Positions 10,445-19,672 of a stretch of DNA of 36,735 nucleotides are shown here, piece by piece. The position numbers and the translations under genes are program-made. The stretch comes from Discostella pseudostelligera. Lineage: Eukaryota; Bacillariophyta; Thalassiosirophyceae; Thalassiosirales; Thalassiosiraceae. Numbering within the stretch: position 1 is the first letter of the stretch; the number at the start of each line of letters is the position of its first letter. The notes below the pieces were generated by a model. It saw nothing but the letters and a program-made list of their open reading frames with translations, searched no databases and had not been told where the DNA came from. The stretch lies in the NCBI GenBank assembly GCA_036940085.1, contig JALLBK010000024.1:1-36735 (forward strand), written 5' to 3'.

Positions 10445-13183
10445 TCATTCCTCATCTGAATATACGGTAAGATAGTGATGCAGCCGCTTAGGCACTTTGT
10501 CCCAAAGATGCCCAGGAAGGTATATCCGGCCACCATGCGTTTTCAGATCCAATGCACGTTTGCTTGCTCTGGCGAAACTAATCGCATTTGCATCGTTAAT
10601 GTCTGCAATCGCTTTCCACAAATTATGGAATTTGCCTACCAATTCATCAATACCAGCATGATGGGTAGGAGCTTCAGCGATAAATCTTTGAGTTTTGACA
10701 AACCAATCTGGATCGTATTGTTTCGTTTTGGTTTGTGTGTCTAGCGGGGCTGCGAGATCATCATCAGTAATTGGGATAGATTTCATGTGGTCCAAAATGC
10801 TCTCATTCCAGCACACGAAATACAGGTCCCCATCCAAATCACCATCGGCGATGAGTTCCGGCAGAGGACGATCTCCAGTCTCGGGATAAGCATAAATCAG
10901 CGCTCCAAATGAAAGATTCTGAAGCCACTCCCAGTCATCAATCGCCATGCTGTCCGGTTTGGCTGTCACAACCCTCAGTACTCGGCCATCCTTACTCTCC
11001 ATGCATGGCGAACGAGTGACGAAGAGCTTTTTTATCTCAACTCCTTTAATTCCAGTCACAAACACTGAGTTAGGAGGCAACAGATCCGTAGGGTCGGCCA
11101 TTCCGACCAGATGTGTATGCTGTATCTTCTCTGGGTTCCTCTTATACTCATTTCGATATGATTCGATTGTGGTGTCGGGTACTCCCAAGCTCTCAATAAC
11201 TTTCAAGTACATCGGAGACATTTTGAACGATTGTTCTCTTTTGACTTCTTTATTGAACGATGACAACTTCGATAAGGGCGTCCGATTCTGATGGTCTTTT
11301 TTATTCTTGAACACACGAGCGAAAGTATAGTTGCCCGCACTTGGGAATGAACTTGTTATGACGATCCATCCATCATCAGAAGCGTTGGGGCGTCTCGATG
11401 GTCCGACTTTCAAAAGAGAGTCGTTCAGCTCGATTGGCACTTGCATATTGCGCCGTCGCATCAAAACACCCTTATAAATACCCACAGTTGGAACAAATAT
11501 CCTAACTTGAATTCCCAATGCAACTCTCGCTGCTTTGTTGTTGCCAAGAAGATATTCTAGGTAATGTTCCGAAATAAACCCGCATCCAGCTGTTCCTAAG
11601 TCGTCGACCATCGTCAAAACATTTGCGTTTATTGGGTAGATGGCATGTTTGTTTTTCACCTTCATAGCTGGCGAAAAAAGTAGTTTGCGACGCGCCCAGA
11701 CTTTGTGTGCGGGCAGAGCACCAAAATCAGCCAGCAGTTCTTCATGCTCTCGAAGATTCTCTGAGCACACGTAAAAAGCGGTTACATTTTTCCTTTTGAA
11801 CTTCGAATAACCGGATGCGTCTTCACCAACGTCGGCGAAATACAGTTCGTATTCTTTATCACCCACACGACGTTTCAGGGGCAGATCTGTCAGTGGCATC
11901 TCTAATGGAGGCAAAGAATTACCCTTATCCCAAATTGCTTCGAAGGCGCACGTGCTCGGTGTTTTGAGTCCGAGACTGATCTTTTTAACAACATACTTCC
12001 TAAAGTTGAAAGACGCAATGCCCTCACATGCTTCCACACTATCCATATCATCTTGTGGTGTGCCATTTCCATCAGTTCTGTCAGAGAAGCTGGTTGCGAA
12101 AGATTGACTTGTCGAAATGGATTGGTTGTCGCCCGCATTGAGCACGAGAAATTTTGGTTGCACTAGTACACCTTCTTTGTCATTAGCACTGAAAATGATC
12201 CTGACAAAACACTTCGTGTGATCTTTAACTGTGCCGACCTTGCCTGCATGCTTTTGATGACTGCTATGAACCACAACAGTACTTCCGATAGAGAAATCCT
12301 TCGGCTCTAGTATTAAAGGGTTTGATGGATGACGTCGGTCGGTGTCGAATGAAGGTGATGAAATGACCGGTAATGGTGGCTCCTGCTGATGTTGCTGTTG
12401 CTGCTTACCGACCTCATCATGATCTCGAGAAGGAGCATTTCCAACTACAAGCACGAGTGATTGTGGCTTTATCTGAACTTTCTTTTTTGTCTCCTCATCA
12501 ATGAAAAATACGTAAGCTTTTGTCTTCTTGTAGATATCACCACTCATGCCAAACTTCGTATGACCTTTCATCACTTGAACTCGATCGCCTTCCTCGAAAA
12601 CATGATCGACAATTGTGACTCCGATCGGAGTAGTAGCAGTTGGGGTTTTTGCATCACCATCAGCACCTAGATTTGGTTGCTGGGCAAAAGACATGGCATC
12701 ATTTGCATCGTCCAAGTCACTGACATTGTTAACTATTGCAGTGCCTTTTGCTGTATCCACTGTCGTTTCGTCTTCAGTTGTTGCAATACTGGTGGTAGTA
12801 CTAAATGTCTCTTCTACCATCGGTACCTCGTCGTCACTATTTTCCGTCTCGCTTTCGATGGCCACAGCCTGTGGTGCTTTATCGTTCCAAGAACTTCTAG
12901 ACTCAAGACATTCCATTGGTGTAATTGTTTCGATACCCATATCCATACGATCATCTTCATCGGCTCCTTTGCCTTCACTAGTGGCACACAATGTCGGGAA
13001 AGAGTTTTGTTCATTGTCATTATCATCGTCATCGTCACATTTTGGATCGAGAGAACCAGCACCGACAGACACCGGCGACACCAACGCCGGACTCTTCTGA
13101 CCAGATCTCGTGGACCACCTTGTCTTGAAGGGTTTGGGGAGACTTAAACGAACTCGTCGAAGTTGAGGCGGCATGCTTTTCAC
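10445..13183 (-). CDS. Eukaryotic RNA-dependent RNA polymerase (RDR) with tandem KOW-like modules
   Basis: A single uninterrupted frame of 912 aa. The carboxy part carries the RDR catalytic signature ADGDLDGDLYFVCW (DLDGD at 782-786), matching the plant/fungal SGSDLDGD.YFV.W block. Supporting blocks in order are RRKLLFSPAMKV (about 494), TAGCGFISEHYLEYL, VGIYKGVLMRR with IELNDSLLKVGPS (compare GGYKGML and LRPSM.KF), VFVTGIKGVEIKKLFVTRSP, and an Asn/His/Asp-containing tail like RDR carboxy ends. Such enzymes copy RNA into double-stranded RNA that feeds Dicer and Argonaute silencing. The first 180 residues are acidic, Ser/Thr-rich and probably disordered. Two KOW-like modules follow: FEEGDRVQVMKGHTKFGMSG (about 195-247) and FSIGSTVVVHSSHQKHAGKV (about 294-346). 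The catalytic domain (about 385-890) is compact for the family. Start ATG 13183; a second in-frame Met is codon 4. Confidence 0.82.
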   Translation of the reverse strand: MKSMPPQLRRVRLSLPKPFKTRWSTRSGQKSPALVSPVSVGAGSLDPKCDDDDDNDNEQNSFPTLCATSEGKGADEDDRMDMGIETITPMECLESRSSWNDKAPQAVAIESETENSDDEVPMVEETFSTTTSIATTEDETTVDTAKGTAIVNNVSDLDDANDAMSFAQQPNLGADGDAKTPTATTPIGVTIVDHVFEEGDRVQVMKGHTKFGMSGDIYKKTKAYVFFIDEETKKKVQIKPQSLVLVVGNAPSRDHDEVGKQQQQHQQEPPLPVISSPSFDTDRRHPSNPLILEPKDFSIGSTVVVHSSHQKHAGKVGTVKDHTKCFVRIIFSANDKEGVLVQPKFLVLNAGDNQSISTSQSFATSFSDRTDGNGTPQDDMDSVEACEGIASFNFRKYVVKKISLGLKTPSTCAFEAIWDKGNSLPPLEMPLTDLPLKRRVGDKEYELYFADVGEDASGYSKFKRKNVTAFYVCSENLREHEELLADFGALPAHKVWARRKLLFSPAMKVKNKHAIYPINANVLTMVDDLGTAGCGFISEHYLEYLLGNNKAARVALGIQVRIFVPTVGIYKGVLMRRRNMQVPIELNDSLLKVGPSRRPNASDDGWIVITSSFPSAGNYTFARVFKNKKDHQNRTPLSKLSSFNKEVKREQSFKMSPMYLKVIESLGVPDTTIESYRNEYKRNPEKIQHTHLVGMADPTDLLPPNSVFVTGIKGVEIKKLFVTRSPCMESKDGRVLRVVTAKPDSMAIDDWEWLQNLSFGALIYAYPETGDRPLPELIADGDLDGDLYFVCWNESILDHMKSIPITDDDLAAPLDTQTKTKQYDPDWFVKTQRFIAEAPTHHAGIDELVGKFHNLWKAIADINDANAISFARASKRALDLKTHGGRIYLPGHLWDKVPKRLHHYLTVYSDEE

Positions 13184-13839
13184 TTTTCACATCAATTCAT
13201 TTGTGCTGAGGTATCTACTACGCTGCTGCTGCGCCACTCTATCTTATTTGTCGGCAGGAAGTCCGTCGGCGATGGGAAAAGGCGGGAAATGGCGAGAAAG
13301 TATTTGTCAGGTTAGATGATTCCTTTTGGTATCTGTTCTACGAATTCCAGAGTGACCACGGAATGCCAAGTGGAAGTATCGAAGGGAGGGGCATGCAAGC
13401 TGGGAATGATAATGGAGATGAGAGCGGCAGACAAGATGAGGATGTCTTCAGTCTTCAGGTAACCTTCCGTAACTTCTTGCCTATGAGCCCTCAAACGATC
13501 GTCTGAGAAATTTCTGCAATGTTTGATCCATGTGCTCGACGAATAAGTAATTGTATTACCGAGGCAACTATCGAGGAATTAATTGCATTAGATTCAGATG
13601 GAACTCGTTAACTTCCCCAGGTCCTTCAGCAGTTCGGCTCTGTCTTTTTGTTGCTCACCCCCCCCCTGCTGTTTTGCCAAGTTTTCAAAAGTCATGACAC
13701 CGAGCCTTCAGTTGTGTGATTATTCATTCTCAATTTCCTTCAAATTCAGAGGACGATCTCACATCTCACGCAAGAACGCCCAGCAAATGAAAATAAACTC
13801 TCCGTCACGAGATTGTGCTTTGTTATCCTCGTCAAATAT
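13184..13839. promoter_or_regulatory. Intergenic: RDR promoter and ALB3 3' flank
   Basis: This 656-bp gap separates the RDR start from the ALB3 stop. GGCGGGAAATGGCGAGAAAG at 13281-13300 holds an E2F-like GGCGGGAAA about 100 bp upstream of the RDR start. A run of nine C lies near 13660. Short open frames at 13312-13494 (-) and 13598-13843 (+) show no domain, and the first begins with a non-ATG codon. I see no other gene. Confidence 0.4.
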
Positions 13840-15417
13840 TTAATCCTTTCTCCTCTTCTTCTTCTTACCCCTCTGGATTAGCAAGGTTGTTGTTCAGTTG
13901 TCCTGCATGAAAAAGAAGATAGGGAACAGAACTGTTGGTCATAACTCACCTTTCCCGTGGGTGCCGCAGAAATATCTGGTCCCATATCCTCGTCCATCCC
14001 GTCTTCCTCAACTATCTCCGCATCAATCGGTGTAATCGTCTTCATCGTATCTCCCGAGTCACTCGTCGCCCTACCAAAGCCAGAAGCCCGTTCATTCATG
14101 GGAGTTGGATTGAATCTACTCGATTCCATAACCGACGATGCAACGGCACCACTACTTCCACCACTCACCGGCTCAATCTTTGGCATGATACTACGAACAT
14201 ACAGCGTACTTGCTGTGGTAACAACATTGTTCACAACCCAATAAACACCCAAGGCTGCGGGAACGTTTAATGCAAACCAACCGACCATGAAGGGCAAGAC
14301 CTTGAGAATGACATTGGCCTGTTGTTGTTGTGGATCATCGCTTTTGGGTTGCATCAAGTTCATGGAGATGATTTGGGAGATGGTAAGGAAGACAGGGATG
14401 CTGATGAAGGCGATGGTGTCGTGCCATCCAAGGGAGGGGACGCCCTCGACCCTGGTGAATGAATGGAGAATGTTCGTGAACAGCAATTACAGAATACATG
14501 AGCAGTCGTAACGAAAAGAACAAGACAGCAAGGCAATTCAAGTACGTGAGAATAACTCACCAATTCTTAAACAACCAATCACTCCCATGCGCTGGGTCGG
14601 CACCATAAGTTGGTCCCTCCAAATTGGGCAAGAAAAGGAATGGTTCATCCAACGCATTTTCCTTCGCCAAATTCAGCACTGCTCGGTACAGACCAATGAA
14701 GATTGGAATTTGGACGAGGGAAGGAATGCATCCGGCTAATGGATTCACTTCATTTTGTTGATAAACCTCGGCAATTTTCTGGTTCATTACCTCTGGGTTG
14801 GATTGATATTTGGCTTGCAGAGCCTTGACGGTTGGTTGGAGTGCCTTTTATATTCAGTGCAATCAATCAAAGTAGATGATATGGTTAAATTGACACAGAT
14901 GTAAAAACACAGTATCATTGTTGCAATAGAAACTGTGTATCTGAACAACAACACAATCCGAACGCACCTGCATCTTATTGGTACTCTCCAATTGACTCTT
15001 CGTCAACGGGAACGTCAACGCCTTAATCACCACCGTCATGGCAATAATACTCACTCCCCATGCATCGGCACTCATACCCACAGAAGTTAGCGCAGTGTGA
15101 ATAAGTTTGAGTAAAAATTCAATGGGTAACGTTAGGAAGCCGAACCAACCATTGTTGGCACTATCGGCCGCCGCTGCTGCCGCGGCAGCGTCAGCGGATG
15201 CGGCTGATGCCGTCACAGCATCGACATCTAAATCGGCAAGGGTAAGCGAAGTGAAGAAATGGTTCAATGAATCCATGTGCTGTGGCAACTCATGAAACGA
15301 TGATGGATCGATGGCCGCGAGCTTCGACGACGACAACGACGGTCGGAACGATGCTGGTGGAGCAAACGACGCGGCCAGTGGTGCCGAGACGGCTACTACT
15401 AGTGCTTGGAACTTCAT
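13840..15417 (-). CDS. ALB3: ALB3/YidC/Oxa1-family thylakoid membrane insertase
   Basis: Four exons on the minus strand (14968-15417, 14561-14844, 13950-14451, 13840-13872) add up in frame to 422 aa. Oxa1/YidC/Alb3 insertases place membrane proteins such as light-harvesting antenna proteins into the thylakoid. Signatures: DAWGVSIIAMTVVIKALTFP then LTKSQLESTNKMQ, ALQPTVKALQAKYQSNPEVM, NPLAGCIPSLVQIPIFIGLY then RAVLNLA, and LPFMVGWFALNVPAALGVYW then VVNN. The start at 15417 gives MKFQALVVAVSAPLAASFAP, a signal peptide with a textbook ASAFAP site (A|SFAP), so targeting to the complex plastid is well supported. An alanine-rich linker (about residues 67-88) precedes the first membrane helix. The last exon is only 33 nt and encodes RGKKKKRRKD, a basic tail. 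An upstream acceptor at about 13903 would end the protein after two residues. Confidence 0.93.
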
Positions 15418-15878
15418 GACTAACAATAAAAAATGCCAGCTAGAGAGAGAGGGTGGTAATGACGCTCTGCTGAAGAGAAGATATTATGATATTGGTTTCA
15501 GATGATATGCCGCACTACTACTGACGATGAACCGAGGTTCTCGGATTTCATGGAGTCTCTGAGCTCTGAGTTGGTGTTGGCGCCAGATAAAGAGGAGAAA
15601 TTGTTAGGGTCATCTGACTTGAACTTCAACCACACAAGGATCTTCACTGGAAAGAATCGCGGCACTCTCCTTCAAAGAAACCCCAAAACAATTCCCCTTC
15701 CTCTTGTCACACACATCATCGAGCGAGATCGACAGCCAGACGCTTCCACTTGGAGGCTCGGCGTCAGCGTCGCCCTCCATTCCACCTCACCATCGCCGCC
15801 ATTGCCATCGTGGGGCAACAGCAAAAGCGGCAACTTCATCATCTCGACCGTAGTAGAGAGAGATAGGGGGTAGATAAT
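15418..15878. promoter_or_regulatory. Divergent promoter region between ALB3 and Sec66-like genes
   Basis: A 461-bp gap between two divergent starts. A 123-codon open frame (15502-15873) ends six bases before the Sec66-like ATG. It has no recognisable domain and is better read as promoter plus 5' untranslated region. I find no strong G-box or E2F-like element here, unlike several other gaps in this window. Confidence 0.4.
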
Positions 15879-16988
15879 ATGAGCGCCGCAGAAGAAGCCA
15901 CCATCAATCCAGATGGGTCCACAACCTTCGATGATGCCTCCGCGAGCAGCAGTGGCGGTGGCGATTATAGCGGGTCTGCCGGCGAAGACGCTGGCTCGTC
16001 GGCGTCGTCGGGCGGCGGCAGTGACGCCTTCCCCGACGGTAGTAGTAGCGACGAACCCGCCGTCGAAGACATTGTCAAGGGCATCGATCCAGCCCTCTAC
16101 CTTGCCTTAATCGTGGCAGCATTCGCTATACTCTTCATCTATCTCCAATTACGCAAAAAGAGAAACAATGCCTCCGTCGACGATTTCTTCTCGAATCTCG
16201 ATGGCGACAAATTCAACCTCAAGTTGCCCGCGGCCGTCGATGAATATTACGAAGTCAAAGCCAAGTGCGAAGAGGAGGGATGGGAACCAGGACAGGCTCC
16301 CGAGGGGGGACAACCGAATACACATCATCGACTGCTGGCGCAGGCACTTATGAAACGTTGCATTGCCGACATTCCCATTGTGACGCACATACAAAGGGAG
16401 AGTGCCGGGATGAATAAGTTGTATTCGCAGAGTATGTGTAGTGTGAAACAGTGGAAGAGTTTTCAGGCATGTGAGGCGATGGTTAGTGCCGAAGTCGAGG
16501 AGGTTAGGGCGGAGGCCGATGAGATTGAGCCTGGTTGGAGTAATGTGAGTTTGCTGATTGGATGCTGAACTTTGATTCAGCACCGTTTTGAGTGCCATTA
16601 CTAAACAACTATCTCCACATCATTCATCACAAAAACTACGATAAACTTCTGTACGCACAAAATCTCTCCCTCTCTCTTTCAGGTTGTATGGAGACAAGCC
16701 ATGCAATATCATAACATGCTCAAACAAAAGGAGGAACAGGCGAAGGCACAAGCTGCCGCACAGGTAAAAGCCATTGCCGAAAAGAAGAAGGCCGAAGATG
16801 ATAAAAAGGCAGCAGAACAGGCACGTTACAATGAAATTAAGCAGAAGGTGGATGAAGAAAAGGCGAGGATTGCGAATGCTGAGAAGGTAGCGGCGGAATT
16901 GGTGAAGCAGGAAGAGAGGGAGAAGGATAGTAAGAAGGCATTTTCGGGGAAGGGTGGCAGTGGAATGAAAAAGGGATTCTTGGGATGA
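15879..16988 (+). CDS. Sec66/Sec71-like ER translocon subunit
   Basis: Exons 15879-16544 and 16683-16988 (138-nt intron, gtgagt donor, pyrimidine-rich tttcag acceptor, phase 0) give 323 aa. The layout fits Sec66/Sec71 of the post-translational Sec62/63 translocon. It has an acidic Ser/Gly-rich lumenal amino end (1-65), one membrane span LYLALIVAAFAILFIYLQL at 72-90, and then a cytosolic domain. That domain contains LLAQALMKRCIADIPIVTHI, QWKSFQACEAMVSAEVEEV and EIEPGWSNVVWRQAMQYHNM, equivalent to the family's LL.RAL.RR.IAD.P blocks and PGW motif. The last 80 residues are a Lys/Glu/Ala-rich coiled coil ending in a basic Gly/Lys tail. Fungal Sec71 helps insert proteins with weak signal sequences. 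The assignment rests on motif similarity and topology. Confidence 0.68.
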
Positions 16989-17310
16989 ATTGAAAGAACG
17001 GAGTGGAACGTTGTGTGACGAGAATGCGGATCCAAATGTTGTTCAGCGACTTCATTATCCCGTGGATGAATGGACATCATTGATCATCGTTGGCTATTGT
17101 ATTTAATCATAGGTCGCTACCTACTCACATCATGATCGCTCTCCTATTAATATACAATACTCACTCTCTCTAAATAGGAATAGATTAGTCGAGTTCGAAC
17201 AAGAACAATCGGCAGCTCTGTCGCAGTATCGTATCTGTTTCATTCATTCATTGGAATGTGTACATCGAAGTCGTTGTGATCGGAACGAACGATACTGATA
17301 TCACATCTTA
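16989..17310. other. Intergenic: Sec66-like 3' flank
   Basis: About 320 bp with no convincing open frame, tRNA or repeat. It is AT-rich after 17090 and presumably carries the 3' untranslated region of the Sec66-like gene. Small minus-strand open frames here are shadows. Confidence 0.4.
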
Positions 17311-17427
17311 CACGTGGCATCATCGAACCTACACGTGGAGTTTGGCGGGAGACAGATGACTCGACTGAGTACATGATTTACACGTGGCAGATATTTGGCG
17401 GGAGACTGAATGAGATATTTGGCGGGG
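17311..17427 (+). promoter_or_regulatory. Clustered CACGTGG and TTTGGCGGG elements upstream of the bilin reductase
   Basis: Within 117 bp there are three CACGTGG sites (CACGTG at 17311-17316, 17332-17337, 17381-17386) and three TTTGGCGGG sites (TTTGGCGGGAGA at 17341, TTTGGCGGGAGAC from about 17394, TTTGGCGGGG from about 17418). Two G-box/E2F-like pairs are repeated in the same order and spacing class (CACGTGG then 3-8 bp then TTTGGCGGGAGA). The cluster ends about 130 bp before the bilin reductase ATG. G-boxes bind bHLH/bZIP factors and GGCGGGA resembles E2F sites. The factors are not identifiable from this sequence. Confidence 0.6.
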
Positions 17428-17555
17428 CTCTTGCTTGATGTGCCATGGTAATATATGCGACAAGCGAGAAGCGATGCATACTGCATTCATCGAAGATTGA
17501 AGATAAAAGATTGCCATCCAATCGATGCTCGCACATATCAATAAATCCAGTAATC

Positions 17556-18731
17556 ATGGTGGCGGTGGTGAATTCAGTGTCGGCAATAGTGATCGCATTG
17601 TTATCCTTGTCGGTAGCTCCATCTGAGCAGGCATACCTCGGGGGGTTCGTCGGCAATCTCCATCTCGCCCGCTCTCGCATCACCGCTCCAGGTTTGGGTG
17701 ACGCCGAGCGTCGCCGTCGTCACCCCCACCTACCGGTAATCTTTCATCGTGATGAAGCTGCTCGACATGACATGCGTATCAACTTATACCGCAAGTTTCA
17801 TGATTATGCGTGGAATAAAATCTTGCTGGATGACAATTCATCACTCAATACAGCACCGGAGGAGTTACACTCGAATTCCTCGCCTTCCAAGGGAGCAACT
17901 GCCGGGTCAAATGTTGTGGCGAATATTCGATCCGTCGCTCAGTTTCCATACTTGATTGTAGATAGTCAAGAGGTCATCGATGGTGGCCAAGTGCTTCGAC
18001 TTGCGCGGTCAGCCTTCCTCGAGACACAGACGCCCGAGAGTGAACCATTGATATCTCCCATGACGATACATGTACTGAATTTTGTGTCGTTCCCATCCCC
18101 TTATATCCAAGAAGTGGATCACAAAAATAATGGAGAAGGAGTTTATCTGGGTCTTCCGATATTTGGTGCAGATATTGTAAGTTTACCTGGCAATAAGCAT
18201 TTGGTGGCAATCGATTTCCAGCCAGTGCTTCCATTGGTAGAGAGTGTTGGCGATGATGGAGTTGAAAGGATATCGTTATTACCTACACAATACGGGCATT
18301 TTGAACGCAAGCTACAACAAATACATTCTAAATATCAAAGTAGCAACGCCGACTCGATACCAATACTGCCTTGGGGAGGGGATATACCGCCACAAGCAAT
18401 GAGATTCTTCTCTCCCTATGCGTTGTGGACAAGACTTGGCGATGAAAATGCAATGGACACAGTAAACACAGCGGTATGGGATGCATTCCAGGAATACATC
18501 GATTTATACTTGGAGCTAATGAGGGCTGTACAGGATGATGTAAATGCTGGAAAATTGAGGATTGTAGCGTCGACAGGGGACAATGGTTGCGAAAACCCAG
18601 TTTGGAAAGGTCATATTGATTATCTGGAGTATCGTCGGACCAACGATCCAGCAAGGCCGATGCTTCAACGCTTGTATGGAAACGAGTGGTCGGAGAAGGT
18701 CATTAGTGAAGTGCTGTTTCCTGGCTTATGA
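17556..18731 (+). CDS. Ferredoxin-dependent bilin reductase (HY2/PebB-like)
   Basis: A single exon of 391 aa. Ferredoxin-dependent bilin reductases reduce biliverdin to phytobilins in plastids. Family blocks: VNFVSFPSPYI-like text in the amino half of the domain, LGLPIFGADIVSLPGNKHLV and AIDFQP (about 200-221, with a conserved Asp about 219), MRFFSPYALWTRLG, AFQEYIDLYLELM, and the hallmark YRRTNDPARPMLQRLYGNEW followed by SEKVISEVLFP at the end. The start is set at 17556 because it gives a hydrophobic leader, MVAVVNSVSAIVIALLSLSV, ending near SEQAYLGGF. This is compatible with a signal peptide for the complex plastid, although the residue at the cleavage site is Tyr rather than Phe. An in-frame extension to 17445 begins MVIYATSEK and masks the leader. 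PcyA, PebA, PebB and HY2 cannot be separated by eye; the NDPAR end is most like PebB/HY2. Confidence 0.88.
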   Translation: MVAVVNSVSAIVIALLSLSVAPSEQAYLGGFVGNLHLARSRITAPGLGDAERRRRHPHLPVIFHRDEAARHDMRINLYRKFHDYAWNKILLDDNSSLNTAPEELHSNSSPSKGATAGSNVVANIRSVAQFPYLIVDSQEVIDGGQVLRLARSAFLETQTPESEPLISPMTIHVLNFVSFPSPYIQEVDHKNNGEGVYLGLPIFGADIVSLPGNKHLVAIDFQPVLPLVESVGDDGVERISLLPTQYGHFERKLQQIHSKYQSSNADSIPILPWGGDIPPQAMRFFSPYALWTRLGDENAMDTVNTAVWDAFQEYIDLYLELMRAVQDDVNAGKLRIVASTGDNGCENPVWKGHIDYLEYRRTNDPARPMLQRLYGNEWSEKVISEVLFPGL

Positions 18732-19262
18732 AAATAGCATGAATTTACTGCAGCAAAATTTTTGTTTTTGCAAGAAGGGAAACATCGGTACGCTTGCCAT
18801 CGCCCTGAGCCTACGCAACACTGTCGAAAGCTGCTGAGACACCAGACAAACTTCGACAGAATGTACCAGTATTAAACATACAACCCTTTTCTAATGATGA
18901 AACGCTTTGAGCAGGGTGCGTCAAGTGCTTCCATTTTGGTGTTCTTCTGAAAGAGCACGATGGCAGATGTGATAAAGTGCACCACCATACTTCTGATATT
19001 CTTCCAAACCATTGGATTTTCTCCAGAACTGACCTGAATTCGACCAACAACTTTCCTTGGATTGCATACCTCCGCCGGCCAGATGAATCATGTAACACAT
19101 CAAATAATATCGTTGAGCTCCTTGACACGACACTGTGAAGAGCTGTGAAGCCAAGCACCTCTCTCTCGATTTCTAAAATCAGCAAATAATTAAGATCAAA
19201 ACCAATCATACCATAATGCCAAGGGAGAATTGATGTGATAATTGATGCCCCAATAAAAGTGC
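18732..19262. other. Intergenic, with an unexplained minus-strand open frame
   Basis: About 530 bp between the bilin reductase and the tRNA. On the minus strand, 18921-19154 is open for 77 codons and includes YYLMCYMIHLAGGG and YQKYGGALYHICHRAL. It starts at TTG, not ATG, and is preceded by an in-frame TAG and a TTTTAG that could be an acceptor. No upstream exon is apparent, because the tRNA lies about 100 bp away. It may be a gene remnant or chance. Nothing else is recognised. Confidence 0.25.
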
Positions 19263-19267
19263 AAAAA
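19263..19267 (-). terminator. RNA polymerase III terminator of the tRNA-Ser gene
   Basis: A run of five T on the minus strand follows the tRNA 3' end by three bases, the usual pol III stop signal. Confidence 0.7.
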
Positions 19268-19270
19268 TGT

Positions 19271-19352
19271 CGGATCAGAGAGGATTCGAACCTCTGCGGC
19301 CAAAGGCCAGCAGATTTCAAGTCTGCCCCGTTAACCACTCCGGCACTGACCC
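19271..19352 (-). tRNA. tRNA-Ser (anticodon UGA)
   Basis: Read on the minus strand, 82 nt fold as a class II tRNA. Acceptor arm is GGGTCAG with CTGATCC (one G-T pair) plus discriminator G. The D-arm is CCG..CGG around GAGTGGTTAA. The anticodon stem is GCAGA/TCTGC with loop CTTGAAA (anticodon TGA, decoding UCA). There is a long variable arm GGCC-TTT-GGCC, and a T-arm AGAGG-TTCGAAT-CCTCT. The long variable arm and UGA anticodon agree on serine. There is no intron and no encoded CCA. The gene sits alone between protein genes. Confidence 0.96.
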
Positions 19353-19672
19353 TCAATAATCATATCGCGTAAAATTTGCATATATAAAGCACACAACTAA
19401 GTAAAGAAGATATTGCTGGCGTCACAACCCTCCCAACTGCAACTCCATCCAACACACGCACAAGAAACCATGACGAATCCAAATCGAACTTCAATAGGAG
19501 TAACATTATTTACTCTACCTATGAATATGAATATCCATGAACCATAAGACCCTCCTCCGACAGTGAGGGTGAGGCAGCACAACTCGTCCCATGGCGACAA
19601 AGTATTACGCATGAGTCTCAATATCTATTAGATTTATTTCCCAGGAAAATCCATCATAAATTGACAACAACC
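19353..19672. other. Intergenic: tRNA 5' flank and GNAT gene promoter
   Basis: About 320 bp with no supported gene. A 74-codon minus-strand open frame (19397-19621) has no domain. No G-box or E2F-like element was found in this gap. Confidence 0.4.

Noticed and set aside
13312..13494. 60-codon hydrophobic minus-strand frame
   Set aside because: It starts at a non-ATG codon and lacks any supporting signal.
15502..15873. 123-codon frame directly upstream of the Sec66-like gene
   Set aside because: No domain, and it ends just before the next ATG in a divergent promoter; more likely 5' untranslated sequence.
18921..19154. 77-codon minus-strand frame as a gene
   Set aside because: It has no ATG, an in-frame stop lies just upstream, and no room remains for upstream exons before the tRNA; kept only as an unexplained open frame.
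18811..19356. 181-codon minus-strand open frame
   Set aside because: It runs through the whole tRNA-Ser gene and starts at the edge of the tRNA; the protein has no domain.
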